Assembly: GCF_000313615.1 (NCBI RefSeq) | Contig: NZ_AMZQ01000005.1 | Location: forward strand, 1-64,000 | Reading direction: 5' to 3' | Length of the DNA stretch: 64,000 nucleotides | DNA from: Campylobacter showae CSUNSWCD | Lineage (GTDB): Bacteria > Campylobacterota > Campylobacteria > Campylobacterales > Campylobacteraceae | Part shown: positions 21,465 to 30,452 of the stretch, in pieces | How the letters are laid out: each line of letters opens with the position of its first letter | Numbering within the stretch: the first letter of the stretch is position 1 | Program-made: the position numbers and the translations under genes | Notes under the pieces: generated by a model | Told to the model about the DNA's origin: nothing | Seen by the model: the letters and a program-made list of their open reading frames with translations, nothing else | Databases searched by the model: none

Positions 21465-23348
21465 TTAGCCCTCGATGTAGTTTTTGAGTTTTCTACCGAC
21501 TTTTGGGTGTTTTAGTTTTTTGATGGCAGAACTTTCGATCTGGCGGACGCGCTCGCGGGTTACGTTTAGCTCCTTGCCTATCTCTTCTAGCGTGCGGTCG
21601 CTCTCGTCGTCGAGTAGGCCAAATCTCATCCTGATGACGGCTTTTTCGCGCTCGTTTAGCTGGTCTAGGACTTCGTCAATCTGCTCTTTTAGGTCGTTTT
21701 TTAGGATGTGATCCATAGGGCTTAGAGAGCTTCTATCCTCGACGAAATCTCCAAATTTACCGTCGTCTTCGTTGCCGATAGGGGCTTCTAGACTGATAGG
21801 CTCTTTTGTGATTTTGATGACCTGTTTTATCTTGTCCGCGCTTAGTCCGACCTCGGCTGCGATTACGTTTATATCCGGCTCTTTGCCTTCTTCTTGTAGG
21901 TATTTTCGGTTGATTTTGTTGATACGGTTTATCGTTTCTATCATATGGATAGGGATACGTATCGTGCGTGCTTGATCGGCGATGGCGCGGCTGATAGCCT
22001 GACGTATCCACCACGTCGCATAGGTAGAAAATTTATACCCTTTTTTATATTCAAATTTATCGACCGCTTTCATTAGTCCGATGTTACCCTCTTGAATCAA
22101 GTCTAAAAACGGTAAACCGCGGTTCGTGTAGCGCTTGGCGATACTTACGACTAGGCGTAAATTTGATTTTGCCATCCTGGCTTTTGCTTCGTCGGATATC
22201 TTTTTGCCGCGTTTGATCTGCTCTAAAATTTCCTTTAAAAGTATCGGATCGAGGTTAAATCCGCTCTTGCTCGCTTCCTTGGTCGCAAATAGCTTTTTGA
22301 TCTCCACGTAGGTTGATACCATCGTAGCCTCGGGCACTCGCGCGATTATATCTTCTTTGCTGAGCTTGATGATATCTTTTAGGATCGACTTGTGATTTTT
22401 CTTTAGCTCGTCGCTAAACATAGGTAGCTTATACTCGAGTCTTTTTAGCTCTCTGTCAAATTCATCATCGCTCTTTAGCGCCGTTTCCATAGACTTTACG
22501 ATCTCGGTTATGAGCTTGCTCGTCGGACCTAGATCCATTAGTTTGTCTTTTAAAATTTTCTTTTTAAATGCGAGCGTAAGCTTGGCTAAAAATTCATCCT
22601 CTATCTCGGCGTCATTTTGTTTATTTGCCGTCTTTAACCACTCTTTTTTGGCCTTTTCGAGCGCTTTAAAACTCTCGATCACTTTTTCAGCTCGTTTGTC
22701 GTCTTTTTTATTGTGTTTTTTTGGCTTGGCTTCTTTCTCTTCGCCTTCCTCGACATCATCCTCGACTTCTTCGTTTTCTTCCTCTTCTTCGACCTCTTCG
22801 CTACCTTCCTCACCTTCGTCGTCAAAGCTTCTAAAAAGCTCTTTTACGCGGCGTTCGCGGTTGATGAGAGGTTCTTTGTAGTCAAGAATAAAATCGATAA
22901 GGTATGGTACCGAGCAAAACGCGTCGATGATGATATCTTCGCCAAGCTCGATTTTTTTGCTGATTTCTACTTCTTCCTCTTTGGTTAGTAGTGCGATTTG
23001 ACCCATTTCGCGTAGGTACATACGCACGGGACTATCCGAGCGCGACCACTCGAGTAGATCCGTTTCGCTGGCGAGATCAAATTCTTCCTCTAGATTGTCG
23101 TCGGCTAGTTTTGCTAGCTCCTCGCGACGCTTCTTAGCATCTTCGATGTTGCGCATTTTTGCGATTTCAGCCGAGGTTATGAGCTGGACTTTATTTTCTT
23201 TTGCCAGCGATTCTAGTTTTTTTGCTATCGCTGCCGTCGGCGCTTTGTCTAGAAATTTAACAAGTTTTTCGTAAGTGATATAGCCTTTGGCATTTTCTTT
23301 GAAAAGCTCTTCTATGAGCGACAATGCCTCTTTTTTTGCGGTACTCAT
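21465..23348 (-). CDS. rpoD: Primary sigma factor RpoD (sigma-70)
   Basis: 627 residues from the ATG at 23348, which has AAGGA 7 nt upstream; a longer frame to 23390 has no ribosome site. Region 1.1 is followed by the 1.2 motif ([31 protein letters not shown]). A very acidic linker (Glu/Asp-rich, about residues 180-215) comes next, then region 2 ([57 protein letters not shown] begins near 380), and region 4.2 ([19 protein letters not shown]) at the end. It directs housekeeping transcription; the flagellar genes alongside instead carry sigma-54 promoters. Confidence 0.97.
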   Translation of the reverse strand: MSTAKKEALSLIEELFKENAKGYITYEKLVKFLDKAPTAAIAKKLESLAKENKVQLITSAEIAKMRNIEDAKKRREELAKLADDNLEEEFDLASETDLLEWSRSDSPVRMYLREMGQIALLTKEEEVEISKKIELGEDIIIDAFCSVPYLIDFILDYKEPLINRERRVKELFRSFDDEGEEGSEEVEEEEENEEVEDDVEEGEEKEAKPKKHNKKDDKRAEKVIESFKALEKAKKEWLKTANKQNDAEIEDEFLAKLTLAFKKKILKDKLMDLGPTSKLITEIVKSMETALKSDDEFDRELKRLEYKLPMFSDELKKNHKSILKDIIKLSKEDIIARVPEATMVSTYVEIKKLFATKEASKSGFNLDPILLKEILEQIKRGKKISDEAKARMAKSNLRLVVSIAKRYTNRGLPFLDLIQEGNIGLMKAVDKFEYKKGYKFSTYATWWIRQAISRAIADQARTIRIPIHMIETINRINKINRKYLQEEGKEPDINVIAAEVGLSADKIKQVIKITKEPISLEAPIGNEDDGKFGDFVEDRSSLSPMDHILKNDLKEQIDEVLDQLNEREKAVIRMRFGLLDDESDRTLEEIGKELNVTRERVRQIESSAIKKLKHPKVGRKLKNYIEG

Positions 23349-23474
23349 TCGGGATTCCTTTTTTTTGTAGAAAACGAGGATTATACCCAAATTTTTTTAA
23401 ACATTAATAAAAAGGCGATCATTTGAGTATTTTTTAAGTAAGCTAAATTTGCTGAAAATTTTATTAAATTTGAG

Positions 23475-23491
23475 TTGGAACGGAAGTTGCT
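23475..23491 (+). promoter_or_regulatory. Sigma-54 (-24/-12) promoter for flgF/flgG2
   Basis: TTGGAACGGAAGTTGCT matches the TGGAAC-N5-TTGCT form of Campylobacter sigma-54 promoters, with correct GG-to-GC spacing. It lies 157 nt upstream of the ATG, leaving a long leader that contains the repeated element. Sigma-54 with FlgR controls rod and hook genes in C. jejuni. Confidence 0.8.
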
Positions 23492-23510
23492 ATTTAATGC
23501 TCAATAAAGC

Positions 23511-23644
23511 AAGCGGAAGTAGCTTGTGACGCAGACGAGGCGGGTTTTTGCGAGGCGAGGGCGCGTATATATGATACGTAACCGAAGCTGAGCAAAAAAC
23601 CAACGAAGTATGCGTTTAAGATACGACGCGTAAGATAAGGAAAA
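23511..23644 (+). repeat. Copy A of a duplicated 134-nt flagellar leader element
   Basis: About 87% identical by eye to 24890-25023, with an almost invariant core of about 65 nt running from the T-run near 23535 to the GAAGTAT near 23610. It ends at the ribosome binding site (AAGGAAAA), so it is transcribed from the sigma-54 promoter as 5' leader. Possible pairings: GGTTTTTGC (about 23532) with GCAAAAAACC (about 23592), CGTAT with ATACG flanking ATATG, and AGCTT with AAGCT. The first and last of these cross, implying a pseudoknot or alternative folds. Confidence 0.75.
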
Positions 23645-23648
23645 GTAA

Positions 23649-24461
23649 ATGAACAACGGCTACTACCAAGCAACCGGCGCTATGGTGACGCAGTTTAACC
23701 GCCTAGACGTCATCGCAAATAACCTAGCAAACATAAACACGATCGGTTTTAAACGCGACGACATCGTAGTCGGGGACTTTGAGAGGATTTTTAAAGAGTA
23801 CCGCGACGAGCTACCGATAGAAAATCACACCAAAGATGCGGCGAAATTTCTAAACAGAACTATCGACAGGGTGCCGCAAATCTCTGAGCAATACGTCGAT
23901 TTTAGCCAGGGCGGACTTAAATTTTCAAACAACGACCTTGACTTTGCGATGAAGCGTGAGGATCTGTTTTTTCTAGTCGAAGTAAAACCAGGCGATGTGC
24001 GCCTAACCAAAAACGGCTCGTTTAATCTCGACGAGGATGGATTTTTGGTAACAAAAGAGGGCTATAAAGTGCTACCGAGCGATTATTTTACGAATAATTT
24101 TCAAGGTATCCAAATCCCGCAGGGAGAGCGCTTCTCCGCTGATAAAAACGGTAATCTCTACTCAAACGAGGAGCCGCTAGCTAGGCTTTATATCGCGCAG
24201 CCAAAAGAGATACGAAATCTAACAAAAGAGGGCGATAATCTCTATGTTTTGCCGAATTTAAAGGAGCTTGAGGACGTGGGCGGCGAGATAGACGCGGTCG
24301 CGTGGAAATACACTCAAATCTCCAACGTAAACGCCGTGACCGAGATGGTCGGACTGATCGAGACGCAACGCTTTGTCGAGATGTATCAAAAGGTGATGAC
24401 GTCGCATATGGACGATCTAAATCAGGAAGCCATAAGTAAGCTTGCTAACACGAAAGTCTAA
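23649..24461 (+). CDS. flgF: Flagellar proximal-rod protein FlgF (FlgG2)
   Basis: 270 residues. The N-terminal rod signature (NGYYQATGAMVTQFNRLDVIANNLANINTIGFKRD) and C-terminal coiled helix (VNAVTEMVGLIETQRFVEMYQKVM) are those of FlgF/FlgG axial proteins. The central D1-like domain has NGNLYSNEEPLARLYIAQP. In C. jejuni the equivalent is called flgG2 and lies directly before flgG; here the two are split by 570 nt containing new promoters. Secreted through the flagellar export gate to build the proximal rod. Confidence 0.92.
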   Translation: MNNGYYQATGAMVTQFNRLDVIANNLANINTIGFKRDDIVVGDFERIFKEYRDELPIENHTKDAAKFLNRTIDRVPQISEQYVDFSQGGLKFSNNDLDFAMKREDLFFLVEVKPGDVRLTKNGSFNLDEDGFLVTKEGYKVLPSDYFTNNFQGIQIPQGERFSADKNGNLYSNEEPLARLYIAQPKEIRNLTKEGDNLYVLPNLKELEDVGGEIDAVAWKYTQISNVNAVTEMVGLIETQRFVEMYQKVMTSHMDDLNQEAISKLANTKV

Positions 24462-24484
24462 ATTTAGCGTCATCTCTTTGACGT

Positions 24485-24565
24485 ATTTGCGAGAGATTTA
24501 ATTTTACTCGCGGCGACAGGCTACGTGCCTAGTCTTGCTAGTAAAAATTTGCACGACTCGCAAAT
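24485..24565. repeat. Long nested intergenic hairpin after flgF
   Basis: Three nested arms: ATTTGCGAG (24485) with CTCGCAAAT (24557), AATTTTACT (24500) with AGTAAAAATT (24540), and AGGC with GCCT around a 5-nt loop. There is no T-run after it. The inner part shares GGCGACAGGCT with a similar hairpin at 48246-48341. Confidence 0.5.
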
Positions 24566-24698
24566 CCGCTCAAAGATATTTCCGCTAAGGTTTTTAAATT
24601 TTAATAAACACAAATCGCTATGCATTAAAACCCTGCCGCTGATATAAATTCAAAATACTTCCGCCAAAATATTTTCAGTTTTTCCCAAAATTGCAAAT

Positions 24699-24715
24699 TT
24701 GGAACGCCTTTTGCT
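24699..24715 (+). promoter_or_regulatory. Sigma-54 promoter 1 for flgG
   Basis: TTGGAACGCCTTTTGCT has the canonical TGGAACG-N4-TTGC arrangement and is identical over its first 16 bases to the motif upstream of motA at 57876-57891. It would give a leader of about 300 nt including the repeated element. Confidence 0.75.
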
Positions 24716-24831
24716 AGACAGTTTAAGAAATGCGAGAAATCGCGCCGAATTTGCGAATTTTAGACGTTTGTCCGACATAAAAACAGTCGGCAACGGTTTT
24801 ACGCAGAAGCGTAAAATTTAAGACTGCAAAT

Positions 24832-24848
24832 TTGGAATATTTTTTGCA
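24832..24848 (+). promoter_or_regulatory. Sigma-54-like promoter 2 for flgG
   Basis: TTGGAATATTTTTTGCA keeps the essential GG and GC dinucleotides with correct 10-bp spacing but a weaker -24 flank. Its distance to the leader repeat (about 40 nt) resembles that of the flgF promoter to copy A (about 20 nt), so it may be the ancestral partner of the leader. Confidence 0.55.
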
Positions 24849-24889
24849 ATGGTAAAAAGTGATGAGCTGCTTATTAGGTGCATAAAGAT

Positions 24890-25023
24890 AAGCGGCAGTA
24901 GCTTGAGATGGAGACTAGGCGGTTTTTTGCGAGGCGAGGGCGCGTATATATGATACGTAACCGAAGCTGAGGAAAAAACCAACGAAGTATACGCTCAAGA
25001 TACAACGCGCTAAGAAAGGAAAA
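24890..25023 (+). repeat. Copy B of the duplicated flagellar leader element
   Basis: Partner of 23511-23644. GGTTTTTTGC near 24921 is complementary to the AAAAAACC near 24973, and the CGTAT/ATACG hairpin and AGCTT/AAGCT pair are all preserved. It ends at AAAGGAAAA just before the flgG start. Presence before two related genes with separate promoters suggests a functional leader RNA or recent duplication with conserved core. Confidence 0.75.
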
Positions 25024-25030
25024 CACGAGA

Positions 25031-25819
25031 ATGATGAGGTCTATTTATTCTGCCGCCACCGGCATGATCGCCCAGCAAACCCAGATCGACGTTACGTCGC
25101 ACAACATCGCAAACGTAAACACTATCGGCTATAAGAAAAACCGCGCCGAGTTTGCCGATCTGATGTATCAGGTCATGGAGTATGCTGGCACGGCAACCAG
25201 CGCCACGACGAAAAGCCCGACCGGTATCGAGGTGGGTCTAGGCGCGCGTCCGACGGCGATAACGAAGATATTTTCGCAAGGTTATTTTAAAGAAACGAGT
25301 AACAACCTCGATATGGTTATCGCTGGTAACGGCTTTTTCCAGGTGCAGCTTCCAGACGGCACGACGGCGTACACTAGAAACGGCGCCTTTAAGCTAGATA
25401 GCGAAGGCACGATCGTAAACTCCGACGGCTATGTGCTTCAGCCGCAGATGACTATCCCGGCTGATGCCACGCAGGTTTCAGTCGGCACTGACGGCACCGT
25501 CTCCGTGCTGCAGCCTGGCAACACCGAGATGACGCAGGTAGGCCGCATCGAGCTAGCAAATTTTATCAACCCAGCAGGCCTGCACTCTATGGGCGACAAC
25601 CTCTATCTGCCGACGGGCTCTAGCGGCGAGGTCGTGGTCGGTACGGCGGGTCTTGATGGTCTTGGTACGATCAGGCAGGGATTTGTCGAGATGAGTAACG
25701 TGCAGCTAGTCGAAGAGATGACCGACCTCATCACGGGTCAGCGCGCGTACGAAGCCAACTCAAAGGCGATCACAACGAGTGATGATATGCTCTCGATCGT
25801 AAATAGCCTAAAGAGATAG
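25031..25819 (+). CDS. flgG: Flagellar distal-rod protein FlgG
   Basis: 262 residues, the standard FlgG length. The N-terminus MMRSIYSAATGMIAQQTQIDVTSHNIANVNTIGYKKNRAEFADLMYQ and the C-terminus (GFVEMSNVQLVEEMTDLITGQRAYEANSKAITTSDDML) are textbook FlgG. It forms the distal rod between the proximal rod and the hook. Two adjacent ATGs are possible (25031 or 25034). It has its own promoters and the repeated leader, and is followed by a strong terminator. Confidence 0.97.
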   Translation: MMRSIYSAATGMIAQQTQIDVTSHNIANVNTIGYKKNRAEFADLMYQVMEYAGTATSATTKSPTGIEVGLGARPTAITKIFSQGYFKETSNNLDMVIAGNGFFQVQLPDGTTAYTRNGAFKLDSEGTIVNSDGYVLQPQMTIPADATQVSVGTDGTVSVLQPGNTEMTQVGRIELANFINPAGLHSMGDNLYLPTGSSGEVVVGTAGLDGLGTIRQGFVEMSNVQLVEEMTDLITGQRAYEANSKAITTSDDMLSIVNSLKR

Positions 25820-25839
25820 CCTAAAGTAGGCTAAATTTG

Positions 25840-25889
25840 AGCCGCTCGGTCTTTCAAATTTACAAATTTGACTGACTAGGCGGCTTTTT
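25840..25889 (+). terminator. Intrinsic terminator after flgG
   Basis: AGCCGC (25840-25845) pairs with GCGGCT (25880-25885), and inside it TCAAATTT pairs with AAATTTGA; the hairpin ends in TTTTT. It lies 20 nt beyond the flgG stop. Confidence 0.8.
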
Positions 25890-25932
25890 AAATTTGAGTT
25901 AAATTTAGAGCTTTTTGTCATATTTTGGCTTA

Positions 25933-26381
25933 TCAAACTTGCTCGTTTAGTATTTTATAACCATCGCAACCTCTTTGATCCCCTAAGTCGCAAGCTTTAC
26001 CAAAGTATTCTTTTGCTATTTTATTATCTTGCCTTATACCATGCCCACTAGAATATAGATTTCCAAGGTCAATACAATCAATACTGCTTTTCATGTCACA
26101 TGCTTTAGTATATAGTTCTATGGCTTTTTTATAGTTTTGTCTTACGCCTTTCCCCTCTTTATATAAATCGCCAAGAGCTCCGCAGCTTAAGTTGTATCCT
26201 AAATTGCAGGCTTTAGAGTATAATAGTCTTGTGTTACACCCCTTCCGTTGGCATATAAAACACCAAGATAGCCACAGCTGGTAACAATTCCAGTATCGCA
26301 TCTGCTTTTCAATGCTTGTATATCCTCGCCCGCTCCAAACAAAACCGCCGCGCACGCTACCGCTATGACTACTTTTTTCAT
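25933..26381 (-). pseudogene. Frameshifted Sel1-repeat (Hcp-like) exported protein
   Basis: Signal peptide (MKKVVIAVACAAVLFGAG) and a first Cys-containing repeat (CDTGIVTSCGYLGVLYANGRGVTQD) in one frame. Two or three further repeats with the paired-Cys Sel1 pattern (KACNLGYNLSCGALGDLYKEGKGV, KACDMKSSIDCIDLGNLY) are in another. The break is near 26225 where about five codons plus frame are missing. The Cys spacing resembles Helicobacter cysteine-rich proteins. Intact it would be about 150-160 residues, periplasmic, with one disulphide per repeat. Function unknown. Confidence 0.75.
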
Positions 26382-26577
26382 AAATTTACTCCTATAAAAA
26401 GATTAGAGCTATTTTATAAAATTTAGGATTAAAAGGCGGGTAATTTTATATTAAACGCTAAATTTGATCGGGTTAAATTTGCCCACCGCATGTTGGCTCA
26501 AATTTGCTCAAATTCCCGGTCTTTATCCTAAATTTTTAAATTTTTAGCTATCATCGCGCTTTTATTAAGGAAAATTT

Positions 26578-27240
26578 TTGCATTTTAGTTACGTTTTTAA
26601 GCTCAGCATTCCCATTTTTATGGGCTATTTTCCCCTCGGCGTCGCCTTTGGGATACTGGCTAAAAGCATGGGTGTTAGCGCATTTATCGCCATAGCGCTC
26701 AGCACGCTAGCATACGGCGGCGCGGCGCAGTTTATGATGCTCTCGCTTTTTAGCGCTGGCACGGGGCTTTTAGAGGTTTTTATCGTGAGCTACCTTGTAA
26801 ATTTACGCCATACTTTTTATGGACTCGCGCTTTTAAAAGAGTACAAAGATCTCAAATTTCGCCTTTTTAATATCGCAACTCTCACGGACGAAACTTTTGC
26901 GATATTTAAGGCGCTTAATATCTCGGACGCGGCGGAGCGTAGCTATGTTTTTACTCGGCTAAATTTGCTCTCGTGGCTCTACTGGGCGGCAGGAACGGCG
27001 GTCGGATGTTTAGCCGGCGAGCTGATAAAGGTCGATATGAGCGGGCTTGAGTTTAGCCTAACCGCGCTTTTTATCGTGATCGTGATGGAGATGTTTAAAA
27101 ACGATAAAAACTATAAAGTGCTGGGTGCTGCGTGCTTGTTTGGAGTCGCCGGCGTAGCGCTCATGCCTGCTAAAGCGATGCTGGTAGGCTCGATGGCGCT
27201 TTGCTTTATTTTTATTTTAGTTTTTAAGGATAAGCTTTGA
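26578..27240 (+). CDS. azlC: AzlC-family branched-chain amino acid exporter, large subunit
   Basis: 220 residues, starting at a TTG with AAGGAAAA upstream. AzlC hallmarks: GYFPLGVAFGILAKSMG in helix 1, ALSTLAYGGAAQFMMLSLF, YLVNLRHTFYGLALL and a conserved DETFA in the cytoplasmic loop. With AzlD it forms a two-component exporter of branched-chain amino acids or related compounds. The stop overlaps the azlD TTG start (TTGA), so the two are translationally coupled. A divergent promoter region of about 200 bp separates it from the broken Sel1 gene. Confidence 0.9.
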   Translation: MHFSYVFKLSIPIFMGYFPLGVAFGILAKSMGVSAFIAIALSTLAYGGAAQFMMLSLFSAGTGLLEVFIVSYLVNLRHTFYGLALLKEYKDLKFRLFNIATLTDETFAIFKALNISDAAERSYVFTRLNLLSWLYWAAGTAVGCLAGELIKVDMSGLEFSLTALFIVIVMEMFKNDKNYKVLGAACLFGVAGVALMPAKAMLVGSMALCFIFILVFKDKL

Positions 27241-27572
27241 TAAGCGTGAGTTCTAGCGAGTGGGTGATATTCGCCGCCGTTTTGCTAAGCGCGTTTGCGA
27301 CCTTTTTGACGCGCGCTGCACCGTTTTACGTCATCAAAAACTATAAGCCTCGTCCGTGGCTAACGGCCGTGGAGCGACACATGGGACTGATGATAATGGT
27401 CATCTTAGTGTGCTACGGGCTAAAGGACGTCAAATTTTACGTCTATCCGTACGGACTAAACGAAGCGCTAGCTGTTTTTAGCGCGGTTTTGATTCATCTG
27501 AAATTTAAAAACACCTTGCTTAGTATCGCGGCTTCGACGGCGATATACATGACGCTTATTAGAATTATTTAA
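27237..27572 (+). CDS. azlD: AzlD-family small subunit of branched-chain amino acid exporter
   Basis: 111 residues, four short hydrophobic helices, with the AzlD pattern FLTRAAPFYVIKNYKPRPWLTAVERHMGLMIMVILVCYGLKD. It starts at a TTG overlapping the azlC stop. AzlD is needed with AzlC for export activity. The exact substrate is not readable from the sequence. Confidence 0.88.
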   Translation: MISVSSSEWVIFAAVLLSAFATFLTRAAPFYVIKNYKPRPWLTAVERHMGLMIMVILVCYGLKDVKFYVYPYGLNEALAVFSAVLIHLKFKNTLLSIAASTAIYMTLIRII

Positions 27573-27622
27573 CTGAAAATAAAAATTAAGAATTAATAAT
27601 AAATTTAAGTAATAAACGCTAA

Positions 27623-28702
<1,080 letters not shown>

Positions 28703-28741
28703 AATTTGAGTTTGAGCGGATATCTCGTGAGCGCTTTTAAA

Positions 28742-28810
28742 AGAGTTAGTAAAATTTTGGCTCGATGAACTATGTGTTCTATCTGCGCCAAAATTTTACG
28801 TCGCAACTCT
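28742..28810. repeat. Long nested intergenic hairpin after ansB
   Basis: AGAGTT / AACTCT outer arms, GTAAAATTTTGG (28749-28760) / CCAAAATTTTAC (28788-28799) perfect 12-bp arms, and GAAC / GTTC around TATGT at the tip. It lies 40 nt after the ansB stop and has no T-run on either side, so it is not a typical terminator. It could end transcription factor-dependently, stabilise mRNA, or be a repeat-family member. Confidence 0.6.
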
Positions 28811-28891
28811 CTTCGCTTTGGCGTTACGAGCAGGCGGCGGAAACCTGGCTAAAAGCGCGATTTTCAAGCGTAAATTTTAGCTATCGTTGGG

Positions 28892-28897
28892 TATAAT
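28892..28897 (+). promoter_or_regulatory. -10 box of the DUF1877 gene
   Basis: TATAAT preceded by GGG and followed 27 nt later by the ATG at 28924, with AAGGAG as ribosome site. No -35 is visible, as is usual in this group. Confidence 0.55.
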
Positions 28898-28923
28898 CGA
28901 TTATTTTAATTTAAGGAGCAAAA

Positions 28924-29421
28924 ATGGGAATGAGCGCGCACTACTACGCCTATGCGCAAGACGTTATCGAGGCGATCAAAAACGGCGGCGGTGACGATGC
29001 CTGGGCGCTGGATGAATACGACCTGGATAAAATGTGGGACGCGATGCATAAAACGCTAACTGGCAAAAATATGTTTGAGGCGATGAGTGCGGGCGAGATT
29101 TTCGCTACGCCAAACCCGCTTAGTTGGGCGATTTTCGGACGCGGCATGGCGGGCGAAGAGGGAAGCGAGGCGATATCTTACGTGGACGCAGATGACGTAA
29201 AAGCCGTAGCCAAAGCGATGTCTGATACCGATATCGACGCGCTTTTGGCAAACGTAGATTTTGCAGAATTTGGCGCTGCAGGCACCTATCCCGAGATATG
29301 GGAGTATGAGAGCGAATTTGAAGATATTAAAGCCGAGCTAAAAGAGCATTTTAACGGGCTTTTGAGCTTTTATCAAAATGCCGCCGACAAAGGGCTTGGC
29401 GTGCTAATCGTAATAGCCTAA
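28924..29421 (+). CDS. DUF1877 (YfbM-like) family protein
   Basis: 165 residues, soluble and acidic. It starts MGMSAHYYAY and has the family features: a conserved L(D)EYDLDKMWDAMHKTLTG stretch, NPLSWAIFGRG, a central YVDADDVKAVAKAM helix and a C-terminal LKEHFNGLLSFYQNAADKGLGVLIVIA. Members (E. coli YfbM) are uncharacterised. It is a single-gene unit with its own promoter between ansB and the LysE-like gene. Confidence 0.8.
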   Translation: MGMSAHYYAYAQDVIEAIKNGGGDDAWALDEYDLDKMWDAMHKTLTGKNMFEAMSAGEIFATPNPLSWAIFGRGMAGEEGSEAISYVDADDVKAVAKAMSDTDIDALLANVDFAEFGAAGTYPEIWEYESEFEDIKAELKEHFNGLLSFYQNAADKGLGVLIVIA

Positions 29422-29761
29422 ATTTTGCGGTAAATCCCGTTAGGCGCTTGGCTACGGCGGAGCCGCTTTTGGGATAATTTTAAACCCGCATCTATAAAGT
29501 TAAATTTGCGGGTTTAAATTTGTGCGCTCAAAAGATAAGCTTGTTAAATTTACGCTCTGCACCTCAAAAACGCAAGCAAAATGCCGCCGCCAAATCCGCT
29601 AAATTTCCGCACCCGCGCATAACAAATCAAATTTCCGCCTCGATATAAAAACAAAAACGACGACTGAAGTAAATTTTGCTAAATTTCCACCGCACGCCTG
29701 CCGTTTTTATTTTAAATTTATCAAATTTGATTTACTATTTCTTCAAAATTTAAGGCCCGCC
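29422..29761. other. Intergenic region, 340 bp
   Basis: It contains a hairpin AAACCCGCA (29482-29490) / TGCGGGTTT (29507-29515) followed by AAATTT, a plausible terminator of the DUF1877 gene, and roughly a dozen AAATTT-type words. No coding frame is supported. Confidence 0.5.
29482..29515 (+). terminator. Hairpin after the DUF1877 gene
   Basis: A perfect 9-bp stem with a 16-nt loop. It is followed by AAATTTG rather than a long T-run, so termination efficiency is uncertain. Confidence 0.4.
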
Positions 29762-30361
29762 ATGAACTATCTGCTTTTTATCGTCACATTTTTTCCGATT
29801 AGCCTGATGCCGGGTATCAACATGACCTACGCGATGAGTATCGGCATGAGCCTGGGCTACGTGCGCGCGCTACCGATGATGGCAGGACAGCTCACATCTT
29901 TAGCATTCGTTGGGATTTGCTGTATGCTGGGCGTTGGCGCAGTTTTGGCGCATTATAGCTTCGCGTTTAAGGCTCTAAATATCATCGCGGGGCTTTATCT
30001 GCTATATCTTGGCGCTATGCTGTTTTTTAGCAAGGGGCAGCTTAGTATCACGAAGGTCTCGCAGCTGCCGAGCAAAAAGCAGATGTTTTTAAACGGCGCC
30101 GTGGTCTGCATCTCAAATCCTAAGGCGTGGATTTTTCTATCGGCTTTGCTGCCGACTTTTTTGGACGCGAACGATCCTTTTAGCTTGCCGCGCATGCTCT
30201 CTATCACGGTTACGCTCGTTTTTATCGAGTTTTGCTCGCTTAGCCTCTACGCGCTGGGCGGAGCGATACTAAAGAAATTTTTGCAAACTCACCTGCGACT
30301 TTTGGAGATTTTTACGGCCGCCATCATCTGCGTCATCGGCATTTTGATGATGCTTCGCTAA
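29762..30361 (+). CDS. LysE/RhtB-family amino acid exporter
   Basis: 199 residues with six hydrophobic segments. The family start FPISLMPGINMTYAMSIGMSLG, then KALNIIAGLYLLYLGAMLF, and FLNGAVVCISNPKAWIFLSALLPTFLD are diagnostic for LysE-type translocators. Substrate (basic amino acid, homoserine/threonine, or other) is unknown. It starts at ATG 29762 with a weak purine-rich site (TTTAAGGCCCGCC). It is another amino-acid exporter near azlCD, so this segment handles amino acid efflux and breakdown. Confidence 0.85.
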   Translation: MNYLLFIVTFFPISLMPGINMTYAMSIGMSLGYVRALPMMAGQLTSLAFVGICCMLGVGAVLAHYSFAFKALNIIAGLYLLYLGAMLFFSKGQLSITKVSQLPSKKQMFLNGAVVCISNPKAWIFLSALLPTFLDANDPFSLPRMLSITVTLVFIEFCSLSLYALGGAILKKFLQTHLRLLEIFTAAIICVIGILMMLR

Positions 30362-30452
30362 ATTTACCCGCCCATTTCTCGTTAAATTTGATAAAATAGG
30401 ACAAAATTTATCGCCTTGCCCGTTAAATTCGGGGCAAATTTAAGGAAAGTAA

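Larger units (their letters stand above)
24462..25030. other. Intergenic region between flgF and flgG, 569 bp
   Basis: This gap holds a long hairpin (24485-24565), two sigma-54-like promoters (24699-24715 and 24832-24848) and a second copy of the leader element (24890-25023). No protein-coding frame is convincing. The gap makes flgG transcription independent of flgF. Confidence 0.7.

Noticed and set aside
22510-22881. Ser-rich plus-strand frame opposite rpoD
   Set aside because: Complement of the acidic Glu/Asp/Lys linker codons of rpoD.
23349-23390. Longer N-terminus for RpoD
   Set aside because: No ribosome site; the ATG at 23348 has AAGGA at proper distance.
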